In this document: in pieces, positions 34,333 to 45,159 of the stretch
How positions within the stretch are numbered: position 1 is the stretch's first letter
Layout of the letters: the number at the start of each line of letters is the position of its first letter
Assembly: GCF_000204055.1 (NCBI RefSeq)
Contig: NW_006768791.1
Span: 831,633-895,632, forward strand
Origin: Melampsora larici-populina 98AG31
Lineage: Eukaryota > Basidiomycota > Pucciniomycetes > Pucciniales > Melampsoraceae
Reading direction: 5' to 3'
Length of the DNA: 64,000 nucleotides
Made by a program: the position numbers and the translations under genes
The notes under the pieces: model-generated
Databases searched by the model: none
Told to the model about the DNA's origin: nothing
What the model saw: the letters and a program-made list of their open reading frames with translations, nothing else

Positions 34333-35659
34333 TTAATAAATGCTCAATGATAATCTATGTTTGATTAGTAATAATTTTGATAAACCCTTTGTAAACATAT
34401 CAGCCATCATATTCGACGAAGACACATGAACCAATTTCACAATACCATCTTCAACACATTGCCGCACGAAATGATATCTAGTATGAATATGCTTGGTTCT
34501 TGAATGATGAGACGGATTTTGTGCCAAAGCTTCAGCCCCTTCGTTATCCACACATAACTTAAATTGCTTCTCTTTTGAAATATTAAGCTCATTCAATAAA
34601 GATACCAACCAACGCGCTTCCCTACATGAGTCACTCATTGCCATATATTCTGATTCAGTACTCGATAAAGAAGTTGTTCTTTGTTTTCGAGACCTCCATG
34701 AAATCGGACCAATACCCAACTTAAATACATAACCGGTTGTCGACCTTCTTTCATGCCGATCCTCAGCCCAATCAGCATCCGAATAAGCAACTGGAATCAA
34801 ATCACTACCTCCTAAGTTTAACTTCAAATCCTTCGTTTTACACAAATAACCTAACACTCGTAACGCTGAGTTCCAATGTTCTGTTGATGGTCTTTTTAAG
34901 AACTGAGATAATCTATTAACTACAAACGCCACATCTGGCCGAGTGCATTGGGCAACCCACAACAAACCCCCTATCAAGCTCGAATAAGGACACTCAGTTA
35001 CCACATCCTCATCAGTTGTCGGTACTAAAGTTTTGAAAGAATCATCACTTGGCGATAATGAAAGTTTTAAGTCGAATTTTGAAAACTCTTTTTGTAAATT
35101 TGTAATATAATGTGATTGATCGACAGATATTTTATTATCTTTGACTTTTGAAATGTTTATGGATAAAAAATGAGAAAGTGGCTTGTCGGATGAAACTTCA
35201 AAACGTTTCCTGATCAGTTGTCAAAAATCTTTTATTTCTTCATCAGTTCCAGTAACCGCAATATCATCAACATGTGTAACAAGCATTGATTTAATATCAC
35301 CGTCTTCATTTTTCTTGTAATAAATTGACGGATCATGGACTGATCTGATAAATCCAATTGAAATTAAATATTCATGTAACTTGATGTTCCACTGTCTTGG
35401 TGACTGTTTCAAACCATAGAGTGATCTAAGAATTCTATACACCCAATCTGGATGTTCATCATCTTCAAAGCCTTCTGCTTGTTCCATGTAGATCTCTTCA
35501 TCCAGATCCCCATTTAGAAATGCAGTTTTTATATCAACAGCAACACCTTTCCAACCATTCTTTGCCATTAATGATAGAAAGAGTCTGATGGATTCCTGAC
35601 GAGAAGTCGGAGAGAAAACTTCGGAAAAGTCAACACCTTTGATTTGCGAAAACCCTAAT
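34333..35659 (-). pseudogene. Copia RT/RNase H, 3' part of pol
   Basis: Continues the pol frame after the foldback insertion: GFSQIKGVDFSEVFSP, AVDIKTAFLNGDLDEEIYMEQ, SLYGLKQSPRQW and HVDDIAVTG (catalytic DD) for RT, then TRPDVAFVVNRLSQFL and RNase H with YSDADWAED, TGYVFKLG, SSTESEYMA and CVDNEGAEALAQNP, ending KHIHTRYHFVR and MADMFTKGL. An in-frame TGA at 35221-35223 (KDF-stop-QLIRKRF) splits it. Otherwise the coding sequence is well preserved. Confidence 0.9.
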
Positions 35660-36014
35660 CACAGCCCCCAATCACAAGTCACTGGCAGGCCAGTGCCTCC
35701 CACCGACCCTAGCAAGTTATGAGCAAGTTATGAGAAAGTTATGAAATGGATATCAAATGGATAACATCCATTGATTGAGAATTTGTTGAGAAGTGGTTGG
35801 GAGACCACCAAAATTGAGATGATGTCATACAGCATCATAAACCTGTACAAACCTGCTCCTGTATTTCCCCACCAAGAATATATAGTTTATTAACCTTTGT
35901 GACATAAATTGACTGAGTTATTGAGGTTTGAAAAAAAAAATCACGGACAAAAAATACTATTTTTGTACTATACCTAAGAATTGCTTCTGGAATATCTTCC
36001 AGCTTCATCAATAT

Positions 36015-36828
36015 TGTCAACAAGCACGTTAATAGAACGTCGAGTGAACTAGGATTCACGGAATCTTCAAAGATCAAATCAAAAGAATAAAGAGGTGATT
36101 TCAAGATCAAGGCGTGGCTATTACTAACCAGAGAGGATTTAACAGAAGTTGAACGGTAACTGGAGTAATATGGACGCGGATGATAGATTGAAAGCAACTA
36201 GTTTAAACTAATGTTTAGATTAATGATCTTATAAGGAATGCAGAAACAAAAAACTAAGAGAAAACAAGGTGGTTCTTATACTCGAAACAAACATCACTCG
36301 AACAAAACAATTATCAAATATCTGAAATAAGAACACGGAAATCCGTTAAGATGACATTTAATAAATCCCAAAGAGATCATCCACCGAACCTATAGTTCCC
36401 TTTTCAAGTAGTATCCCAAAGTCAAGGAGGTCATCACCCCATCCGGTCGTATGTAATCCCAGACCATTGGACTGACGTTTCCCAGGCGTTTATGTCCGAA
36501 TTGGTTTTAGATGAATTTGAAACTCGAGCTGGGTCCTCCAACCAACTCGAGAGTCAAGAACTGAGACTTCTACTCCCTTCAGGGGATCATAACTTCTTTA
36601 ATTAATTCAATCTTACTTTCCACAGTTAATTTGAATTAGTTAATGGATGTTATATAAAAAAAGATATTATGAAAAATTTAAAATTATATGTAATGTAGAA
36701 AAGAATGATTCTGATGTAAAGTGAGAAAAGAGTAAAGAAAATATGACAGTAGTCTTTCATGTATGGTTCCGCGCTTCCATTTGTTAGTTAGAGGATATGT
36801 CACGTAGGGACATATGCCCTGGCTGACA
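36015..36828 (-). repeat. 3' LTR of gypsy-2
   Basis: 814 bp, TG...CA on the plus strand. In element orientation it is preceded by GAGGGAG, the polypurine tract (36829-36835). Confidence 0.9.
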
Positions 36829-36869
36829 CTCCCTCAGACAAAAAAAAAAGAACGAAAAAAATGTTTAAA

Positions 36870-38290
36870 TCATTTTTTAGTGATTCTTTCTTCCCGTGCT
36901 TCTTTTCTAAACTTTCGCAATAATGCCGTCCCGTTTGGGATTTCCTCCTCTTGCACCCATCTTGATAAGTCCGGTGACTTATTCTTGAATGAAACAAGAA
37001 ACTGACGGACTTTTTTGTTCCCTTTTGTTACAACGCGTTGTTGTAACACTCGTTGTATTTCTCCCTCTTCCTCTGTTATCTCTGGAGCTGCTTTTTTATT
37101 GGCGGTTCTTTTTGGAAATTTCTCAGAGTCGGAAGACAAATACATTTTCATCAAAGACACAGGGAACACTGGATGTCTTCTTGGGTAGGATCCTTGTAGA
37201 TCTAATTCCGCAGCGTTGCTGCCAACCATCTTAACAACAGTAAATGGTCCAATAAATGGATCCTTCAATTTCTGGTTACAGTTCAAATTATTGAAGTGAA
37301 TGGTTGACAATAAGACCTGATCTCCTGCTTTAAAAGGAGGAGTCGTATGAGTCTTATCCCATCGCTGTTTTTCATAAGCAAAGGCCTTCGTTATGCATTC
37401 AGCGGCATGTAACCGTGCCAATTCTTGCATATGGGAAAAATTTCCCGCCGAAGGATGGATATCCAGTTTTCCCAATTTCTTATTGGTCAGCATTCGCGGG
37501 TTCTGAGGTATATAACCTCTTTCCAATTCGAATGGTGTCCTCCCAGTACTTGAATGTACACTGCTATTATAAGCAAACTGTAATCCCGGCAGGAGAGAAA
37601 CCCAGTCATGTGTAAAACCCTCGCTATCTTTGTATAATAGCCCGAATGCACAATAACGTCTGATCAAGTCCTCCATCGTTTGGATGGTCCTCTCTGCCAG
37701 TCCATCCGTTTGTGGATGGTGAGCTGTAGAGGGTTTCAGATCACACCCCGCTATTCGCATCAGAGATGTCCAAAATTCGGATGTAAATTTGGGGTCCCTG
37801 TCGCTAATGATAGCGCTCGGTAATCCACATTCATTCAATGCATTTTTCCACCAAAGATGAGCAAGTCCCTTCGCGTCAATGTCTTTATGACACGGAATAA
37901 ACTTTGCTTTTTTGGACAATCGGCAAACAATGACCAATGCGGAGTTGTATGAAAGTTCACCCGCAGGTGGTAAACCTGTTACAAAGTCCATGTTGATTAT
38001 TTCCCATGGCTTCGTTGGTTTTTGTATCTCTTGCAGGAGACCAAATGTTTTTCCAGTCTTCCGATTCCCTTTCTGACAGGTATCGCAAGAACTAATGTAT
38101 TCTATCACATCTTGGTTGTAATTTAACCACCAAGCCGTATTCTTGATACGGTTCAGAGTCTTTTCCAAACTGAAATGTCCCGCGAGTATATTGTCGTGAC
38201 ATAATTTCAGTATCTGCTCCTTCATGCTTTCATGAACAACTAGCCGATGTGATCCCTGCTTTCGGTAATACAATAGATCGTCCTTGGTGA
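36870..38290 (-). pseudogene. Gypsy-2 integrase with chromodomain
   Basis: HHCC finger (CHDNILAGHFSLEKTL...CDTCQKG), then the DDE core: NMDFVTGLP, IISDRDPKFTSEFW and HHPQTDGLAERTIQTMEDL. This is followed by the GPFTVVKMVG and HPVFPVSLMK region and a C-terminal chromodomain-like block (IQRVLQQRVVTKGNKKVRQFLVSF...LSRWVQEEEI). Chromodomains direct integration to marked chromatin. The frame is separated from RNase H by a one-base insertion in the A run at 38290-38294 (T run on the coding strand). Confidence 0.88.
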
Positions 38291-39345
38291 AAAAGCTTCT
38301 TCCAAGGTTCGTCTAAAGAACTGATAATTTTGTGATTTGTGTTATTATCCGGTTTCTTCAAGACTATGATTATTTTCTTCATATTTGGACATAAGGTATA
38401 CCCTTCTGCTACGCTGTAGTAGAACTCGTTCTCGAGATCTACGACGTGCAGGCCAAAAATTTCAGCATCATCCTCTGGTGCAACATACGCAGGATTATCG
38501 GAATTATTTGGCATTGGGTTTCGGGACAAACAATCAGCATTTTGATGTTTGTCTCCTGCTCGGTGGCTGATAGTCATCCTTCCTCGATATTCTTGGATGG
38601 CTATTTGCCACCGAAACATGTGTCGGTTAGGTGTCTTCATCCCCAGCAGACTTTTTACTGCTGAACAATCAGTCACCACTTCGAAAGTGCTGCCGTCTAG
38701 GTAGTAATGCAACTTCTCTAATGCCCATACCACTGCAAGACATTCGAGTTGAGTTGCACCATATCTCAGTTCGCCGTTTCGCAACGAGCGTGAGATGAAG
38801 CAAATTGGAACCTCAATCTCTCTTCCGTCAACTACCTGTTTTTGGTGTAACGCTGCTCCTAGTCCTACAAAACTAGCATCGGTATACACGATGAAGGGTT
38901 TATCGAAGTCTGGCAAGGACAACAATGGTGCCTCTTGTAGCATTTTCTTTAGAGCATCAAAAGCCCTTTGTCTCTCATCCGTCCATTCAAACGCTTCGTT
39001 GCGACGAATCAACCTTGTTAGAGACAGTGCGACTAATTGATAGTTTTTTATATATTGTCTATAGTATCCACACATCCCTAGAAAACTCTGTACCTCTCTT
39101 ACAGTCGTTGGAGGCTGGATGTGACTAATTGCTTTAACTTTGTTCCCATCAACTGACATCAGAATACCAGACACGATATGCCCAAGTACTTTAGTTGATT
39201 GAAATGCAAAATGGCATTTTCTGAAGGCCAAAGTTAAATTAATTTGTTCTAGTTTAGTAAACACCCGGTGCAGATGCTCAGCGTGATCTGCAGTGTTTTT
39301 TGAATGGATAATGATATCATCTATATATATCGTCATCCATCCCTC
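38230..39345 (-). pseudogene. Gypsy-2 RT C-terminal part and RNase H
   Basis: Begins right after an in-frame TGA with EGWMTIYIDDIIIHSKN (catalytic YIDD), then LGHIVSG, FLGMCGYYRQYIKNY and RNase H (VYTDASFVGLGAALHQ, ATQLECLAVVWALEKLHYYLDG, VVTDCSAVKSLL, GDKHQNADCLSRNP). The 3' end runs out of frame at 38290-38294. Confidence 0.9.
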
Positions 39346-42300
39346 TCAAATTTCTTTGCTGAATGTTTTGTCCATTGTTCGTTGAAATACTGATGGTCCA
39401 TTTTTTGGTCCAAACGGCATTCTAAGATATCGATACATCCCACAGTGTGTGATAATTATTAAATAATTACTCGCACGTTCTGTGTTTTGAAATTGATGGT
39501 ATCCTTTATATCCATCCAACAATGATATTCTTGTAGCTCCCTTAAGCCCATGTAATATCGAGTCAATCCGTGGCATCCCATACACATCTGATACAGTATG
39601 ATCATTCAGAGAACGAAAATCACCGCACATCCTCTTTTTCCCGTTCTGATATTGTATTATCACGGGTGAAATAACACATTCACGAGGTGTACGGTCAATT
39701 TCCTCAAGAACACCAAGGTCCAATAACTCTTGTATGTTTTCCTCTATGTCCTTTCTTTTCTGTGGACTACATGGATAGGCTTTCTTCTTTAGGCTTGAGG
39801 GCATCTTATCTTTATCGATATTAAGATTAATATCAAATTCATCAACTGTTACTTCACCAAGTTGCCTTTTTCCATGAGCAAATACCATCGGAAAATCTCG
39901 AATGACTTCCGATAATAATTCTCTGTCCTCAAATGGTAGCGCGGTATCCCAAGTTGCCTCAGAGAACGCTTTCTCGAATTCCTCTGGCTCAACCGTTGGG
40001 ATACCCCTCATCACGCATTCTTTTTTCTCACTGCTCCCAGCTACAACAGTTATTCGTTGCGCAGGGATTGTCTTTTCATATGTTAATTCGAACTTCCTCT
40101 TTAGATTATTACCCAGAGTAAAGTACCTGTCACATATGTGCAATCTTATCCCGTACAACAATATATTATTGTTTCCCACAATGAAGTACTGAGGTAGTCC
40201 CTCATTATCCATTACGATGAACTTCATTACGGCGCGAATATTACCTCTCTCGTGTCCAAATACCACATTTGCAACGTAAGTTCCAATTGGTTTTAGCACA
40301 GATCCGTAACCTTTCCACTTTCCTGTATCCTCATTTACTAAGTTGTGTCTCCAATTTTGGTCAACTTTTTGTAAATAATTACTTGATACCACACTTCCGC
40401 CTGCCCCAGAATCAAGTACAATTGTGACTTCCTTCTGGTTCACCACGGCTGTGCACCTTGCTGGGCATACACTTGTAACTTTGCTAGGAGTTCGAACGTA
40501 TTCTGCTTCTTGTACGTCTCTCAACTGTCCTAGATCATCTGTCATAAAACAACCATGTAATATTTCTGTTTCCAAAATCATTACATCGTTTTCGTTGTTT
40601 TGAACATTATCATTCTCCACTAGGTCTTCCTCCTCTCCTGAATACACGTCTGATTCGTCCTCATCTCCGTCGATGTTTAGGATCTTATTACATGTGTGCC
40701 CAGGAACCCAAGGACCCTTGCAACGGCGGCAAATTTTACTCTTAATTTTATCTTTTGAGTCGCCTTGTAATGGGATCGTGACTTTCTTTTTCTCAACAAT
40801 ATTATCGTCCTTTCTCCCAATATTATTGTTTGTCACTTCATTTCTCCACGGTCGACGAATATTGTTTGTGCTTGGTTTATTGACATTTTTCTGATTGGTC
40901 AATATTCTTTCACAAATTGTCAAATATTCAGAGATATCCTCCACGTCCCTTGTACTAACACTTATTGTGTCCTGTACCTCTGTTGGAAGTTTCATTAAGA
41001 TATGTTCTTTTATATCATCACTGCTTGCCGATGGGTACAGTGATTCTAATTTTCTGTGTAATTCAGTCAGAAATTCAATAACTTCGTGACTATTATACGA
41101 AAACTTCATCTGGTGTAGTAACGTTAATTGGCGTTGTCTCCGCACTGGCCCACCGAATTTCTTTTGTATCAAACTTTTCCAATGTTCCCAACTCTTTTGT
41201 CTGTGTTGTTTATGTACCGCACGATACCATGTGTACGCAACACCCTTAAGAATGGATGGAAGTTTTGATACTATTTCAGCATCGGGCATCCCATATGAAT
41301 CCTGGAATGTATCGATTTCGTCTACGAAATCTACCCAGTCCTCATCCGGTTTACCACTAAATTTTGGATAACTATCAATTTTTGGATAGTTCCTTGGATT
41401 AGTGTACGGCGTAGATATTTCGATTACTTCAGAATCTGCTTTATATTTTGTGTCTTCCCTTGCACCCACGAACATATCTGTTTTTGTGTTTTCTAATTCT
41501 GACACACCCCGTTTTATCTCGGTCGGTATCTTTTCTAGGATATTTTTATCCTGCTCAGACTGCATTCGAGAGATATTACGGGCTACTCCATCAAGATGTT
41601 CCTTCATCTCCTGAAACTGCCGCGTAAAATCAATTTTTAACTCTCTGATACTTTGTCGTTCAGTTTCACGATTCAAAGTCAACTGCTCCATTGCTTCACA
41701 CATATTGGTCGTGTCTCTGGTTAATTCCTCAGAGGCTGTACTCGTTATGTGCATTAATTTGGCAATGTTCTGTTGATCTCGTCCGTGTTGTTCCAATGCC
41801 TCCTCAAATGCTTCCAATTTGCTATCCAGCATATTGTTCATTTGTGTGACATCTTCAATCAGTTCTTGTACTGATGATATTTCATTCCTGAAGGCTTGTA
41901 AGCTTTCAGCTTGTGTCTTTAATTGGCCATTCATTGTGCCAAAATTTACTCTCATTACAGTCTCTAACTCAGCTAATCTTGTTATCATAGCATTGTAGTG
42001 CGGTAATGACAGTGATACTACATTGCTCGAGGCAGACTGACTTCTCAACCCAACGTTCACTTTAAGCGGACTAGATTGAGTAATCGGCTGGGATACAAGA
42101 GAATTTGGTACAATACTCGGTACAGAGCGNNNNNNNNNNNNNNNNNNNNNNNNNNNNNNNNNNNNNNNNNNNNNNNNNNNNNNNNNNNNNNNNNNNNNNN
42201 NNNNNNNNNNNNNNNNNNNNNNNNNNNNNCAGATGATAAAGGAATGGTAGCTACATTCGGAGAGCGTCACATTTTCTTTACTAACATCATTCCTTCCGGA

Positions 42301-43101
42301 ACCACGTAATTCTCCTGATCCATTACCATTGGTTGCGCCTGTGCCACCGGTTGAATTGGAACTATTGTACCCTTTCGATGCGGGTATGATGGGTTCAATT
42401 CGAGGTGTTGATGTTTCCGTTTGTTGGCGTAGTTGTCCACCATTACTGGTGGAGCCGACGCCATCGGAGCGCACGGTATGTTTGTCTTTGGGACGAACAA
42501 GGGCTTGGGGATGGGTTTCGTTTGTCTGGTGTGGTGGGATGTCCCTAGATATTGTATCTCGGGCTGAGGTTGGATTGGCATTCTCGCCAATCGAGCCTCT
42601 AAGTCCTCCACGTGGCTCTTCAGTTGAGCCACCTGACGCTCGTAAGCAGCTACCGTCTCCCCCAGAATCTTGAGCTGTACGTCCCTTGGTTGGGTTAGGG
42701 CGAATCTCATGCCTCGTAGAGCTCGCCATTCTTCCCGACCTAAGTCCTGAAGTCATGGGAGGTGGTAAGTCAAACAAACCCTTTCCTCTTCTAGATGTAA
42801 GGGGTTTACTTACATCCATTCCAACATTACTGTTGTTATTAGTCGGTTCGCCATGAATGACAACCTTGAGATCATCTTGATCATCATTCATGCTACTCAT
42901 TCCTCCTGGAGCTTCCTCAGCCGCGGTCGCATCGTTCATCTCGGTATCAGTGTTGATACCCCCCACTTTTCCAGTAGCCTTGCTACCCTTCTTCCCACCT
43001 TTCTTAACCGTAGTTTCAGTGTTAGCGGAACTCATGGCCGGTACAGTGTTGATATCACTAGTAGACATATTCCAACTGGTGATATCAACGTCGTCGGCCA
43101 T
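39346..43101 (-). CDS. Gypsy-2 Gag, protease and N-terminal RT
   Basis: ATG at 43101 (MADDVDITSW). A Ser/Gly/Thr-rich N-terminus with the N gap; heptad-like coiled coil (about 370-530); capsid (YPKFSGKPDEDWVDFVDEIDT to TICERIL); zinc knuckle variant CRRCKGPWVPGHTC (about 790); aspartic protease LDSGAGGSVVS (about 892); RT up to LRMPFGPKNGPSVFQRTMD. It stops at TGA 39346-39348, six codons before the YIDD block; the same frame continues beyond it. Residue numbers include the 100-N gap, whose true length is unknown. Confidence 0.88.
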   Translation of the reverse strand: MADDVDITSWNMSTSDINTVPAMSSANTETTVKKGGKKGSKATGKVGGINTDTEMNDATAAEEAPGGMSSMNDDQDDLKVVIHGEPTNNNSNVGMDVSKPLTSRRGKGLFDLPPPMTSGLRSGRMASSTRHEIRPNPTKGRTAQDSGGDGSCLRASGGSTEEPRGGLRGSIGENANPTSARDTISRDIPPHQTNETHPQALVRPKDKHTVRSDGVGSTSNGGQLRQQTETSTPRIEPIIPASKGYNSSNSTGGTGATNGNGSGELRGSGRNDVSKENVTLSECSYHSFIIXXXXXXXXXXXXXXXXXXXXXXXXXXXXXXXXXXRSVPSIVPNSLVSQPITQSSPLKVNVGLRSQSASSNVVSLSLPHYNAMITRLAELETVMRVNFGTMNGQLKTQAESLQAFRNEISSVQELIEDVTQMNNMLDSKLEAFEEALEQHGRDQQNIAKLMHITSTASEELTRDTTNMCEAMEQLTLNRETERQSIRELKIDFTRQFQEMKEHLDGVARNISRMQSEQDKNILEKIPTEIKRGVSELENTKTDMFVGAREDTKYKADSEVIEISTPYTNPRNYPKIDSYPKFSGKPDEDWVDFVDEIDTFQDSYGMPDAEIVSKLPSILKGVAYTWYRAVHKQHRQKSWEHWKSLIQKKFGGPVRRQRQLTLLHQMKFSYNSHEVIEFLTELHRKLESLYPSASSDDIKEHILMKLPTEVQDTISVSTRDVEDISEYLTICERILTNQKNVNKPSTNNIRRPWRNEVTNNNIGRKDDNIVEKKKVTIPLQGDSKDKIKSKICRRCKGPWVPGHTCNKILNIDGDEDESDVYSGEEEDLVENDNVQNNENDVMILETEILHGCFMTDDLGQLRDVQEAEYVRTPSKVTSVCPARCTAVVNQKEVTIVLDSGAGGSVVSSNYLQKVDQNWRHNLVNEDTGKWKGYGSVLKPIGTYVANVVFGHERGNIRAVMKFIVMDNEGLPQYFIVGNNNILLYGIRLHICDRYFTLGNNLKRKFELTYEKTIPAQRITVVAGSSEKKECVMRGIPTVEPEEFEKAFSEATWDTALPFEDRELLSEVIRDFPMVFAHGKRQLGEVTVDEFDINLNIDKDKMPSSLKKKAYPCSPQKRKDIEENIQELLDLGVLEEIDRTPRECVISPVIIQYQNGKKRMCGDFRSLNDHTVSDVYGMPRIDSILHGLKGATRISLLDGYKGYHQFQNTERASNYLIIITHCGMYRYLRMPFGPKNGPSVFQRTMDKTFSKEI
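42130..42229. other. Assembly gap, 100 N
   Basis: Exactly 100 N, the usual placeholder for a gap of unknown size, within gypsy-2 gag. It explains why the gag frame cannot be judged there. Confidence 1.
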
Positions 43102-43588
43102 GGCGATCGATTCAAATGAGTTGTAAAGTTTGATTTAAGAACGGAACCTTTCGTTAGTTCTTATGTTCAACTTATCACAGGACTTCAACGAAGCGATGAA
43201 AACAAGAAAAACGAACTTTGTAGTTTTAATAAAATCGGCGATTTTATGTCCGATTTCTTTGAATGATCGTTCGATTAACTATAACTATTTGCCAGTTAGT
43301 CTTTTACCCTTCTCGGAAGAGATACTATCACAACTTACAAGTTTTGATCTTGAGTTGTTAGACTAATTCGGCCGGATTGTTTGATCGCGAATGCAGATTT
43401 GATACGTGCGAAAAGCTGGTATTTGGTATTTAAAAAGTACGAACGAATATCAGCACTGCTTTCTAATCTGTTTCTTATCGATATATCAATAAGCAATAGT
43501 CAGTTATCAGTGTCTAGGGCTCTTATAATGTGCAGATATGGTGCAATATTTATAAGAGTCCTTTGACGAGATAGTTTAAAGCCTAGTA

Positions 43589-43606
43589 AGTTCGGCCAGA
43601 CCCCCA
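43589..43606 (-). other. Primer-binding site of gypsy-2
   Basis: On the element strand TGGGGGTCTGGCCGAA begins two bases after the 5' LTR end at 43609. The leading TGG is compatible with a tRNA CCA end; the tRNA is not assigned. Confidence 0.5.
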
Positions 43607-43608
43607 AT

Positions 43609-44422
43609 TGTCAACAAGCACGTTAATAGAACGTCGAGTGAACTAGGATTCACGGAATCTTCAAAGATCAAATCAAAAGAATAAAGAGGTGATTTCAAGA
43701 TAAAGGCGTGGCTATTACTAACCAGAGAGGATTTAACAGAAGTTGAACGGTAACTGGAGTAATATGGACGCGGATGATAGATTGAAAGCAACTAGTTTAA
43801 ACTAATGTTTAGATTAATGATCTTATAAGGAATGCAGAAACAAAAAACTAAGAGAAAACAAGGTGGTTCTTATACTCGAACCAAACATCACTCGAACAAA
43901 ACAATTATCAAATATCTGAAATAAGAACACGGAAATCCGTTAAGATGACATTTAATAAATCCCAAAGAGATCATCCACCGAACCTATAGTTCCCTTTTCA
44001 AGTAGTATCCCAAAATCAAGGAGGTCATCACCCCATCCGGTCGTATGTAATCCCAGACCATTGGACTAACGTTTCCCAGGCGTTTATGTCCGAATTGGTT
44101 TTAGATGAATTTGAAACTCGAGCTGGGTCCTCCAACCAACTCGAGAGTCAAGAACTGAGACTTCTACTCCCTTCAGGGGATCATAACTTCTTTAATTAAT
44201 TCAATCTTACTTTCCACAGTTAATTTGAATTAGTTAATGGATGTTATATAAAAAAAGATATTATGAAAAATTTAAAATTATATGTAATGTAGAAAAGAAT
44301 GATTCTGATGTAAAGTGAGAAAAGAGTAAAGAAAATATGACAGTAGTCTTTCATGTATGGTTCCGCGCTTCCATTTGTTAGTTAGAGGATATGTCACGTA
44401 GGGACATATGCCCTGGCTGACA
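43609..44422 (-). repeat. 5' LTR of gypsy-2
   Basis: 814 bp, collinear with 36015-36828. AATAT follows at 44423-44427 as target duplication. Confidence 0.9.
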
Positions 44423-45159
44423 AATATACATACACAAAAAAATTGATATTCCTTTTCGAAACATGTTTCTCCACATTTTTGTCCCCTAAAGCCTTCCTGT
44501 ATGGGAAGTATTTCTACATGTAATTCCTGAATGTGTCTGCAAGTTTGATTTTCTGAAGTTCTTTGCCCCAAGAAAAAATTTGAGGGAACATATTGCCAAA
44601 ATCATTCTGAATTTGATTGATGTACATGTAGATGGTATTTGACAAAAATTTCTGCCATAAACTTTGCCATATTCTGCCTAGAAACAAAGAATCAATCAAA
44701 TTGTTGACTGCTCATGTACACACCACAATTACATATAGAAATATTGCCCATACAGGAGGGTTCTAGGGGACAAAAATGTGGAGAAACATGTTTTCAAAAG
44801 GAATATCAATTTTTTTGTGTATGTATATTGATGAAGCTGGAAGATATTCCAGAATCAATTCTTAGGTATAGTACAAAAATAGTATTTTTTGTCCGTGATT
44901 TTTTTTTCAAACCTCAATAACTCAGTCAATTTATGTCACAAAGGTTAATAAACTATATATTCTTGGTGGGGAAATACAGGAGCAGGTTTGTACAGGTTTA
45001 TGATGCTGTATGACATCATCTCAATTTTGGTGGTATGACATATTTTGCTGGTAACTGACCCAAAACATCTTGATAGCAGATGGATGTTATGCTGAAAACC
45101 AATTGAAGTTTTGTTGAAAACATTTTGGAGACATCGGATGTACTGGCCTGCCAGTGACC

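Larger units (their letters stand above)
36015..44422 (-). mobile_element. Ty3/gypsy chromovirus-type element (gypsy-2)
   Basis: LTRs of 814 bp at 36015-36828 and 43609-44422, TGTCAACAAG...GGCTGACA, flanked by AATAT on both sides. Minus-strand order: LTR, PBS, gag-protease-RT, RNase H, integrase, chromodomain, PPT (GAGGGAG), LTR. I noticed four substitutions between the LTRs. One TGA and one single-base shift interrupt pol. A 100-N gap lies in gag. Confidence 0.92.
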
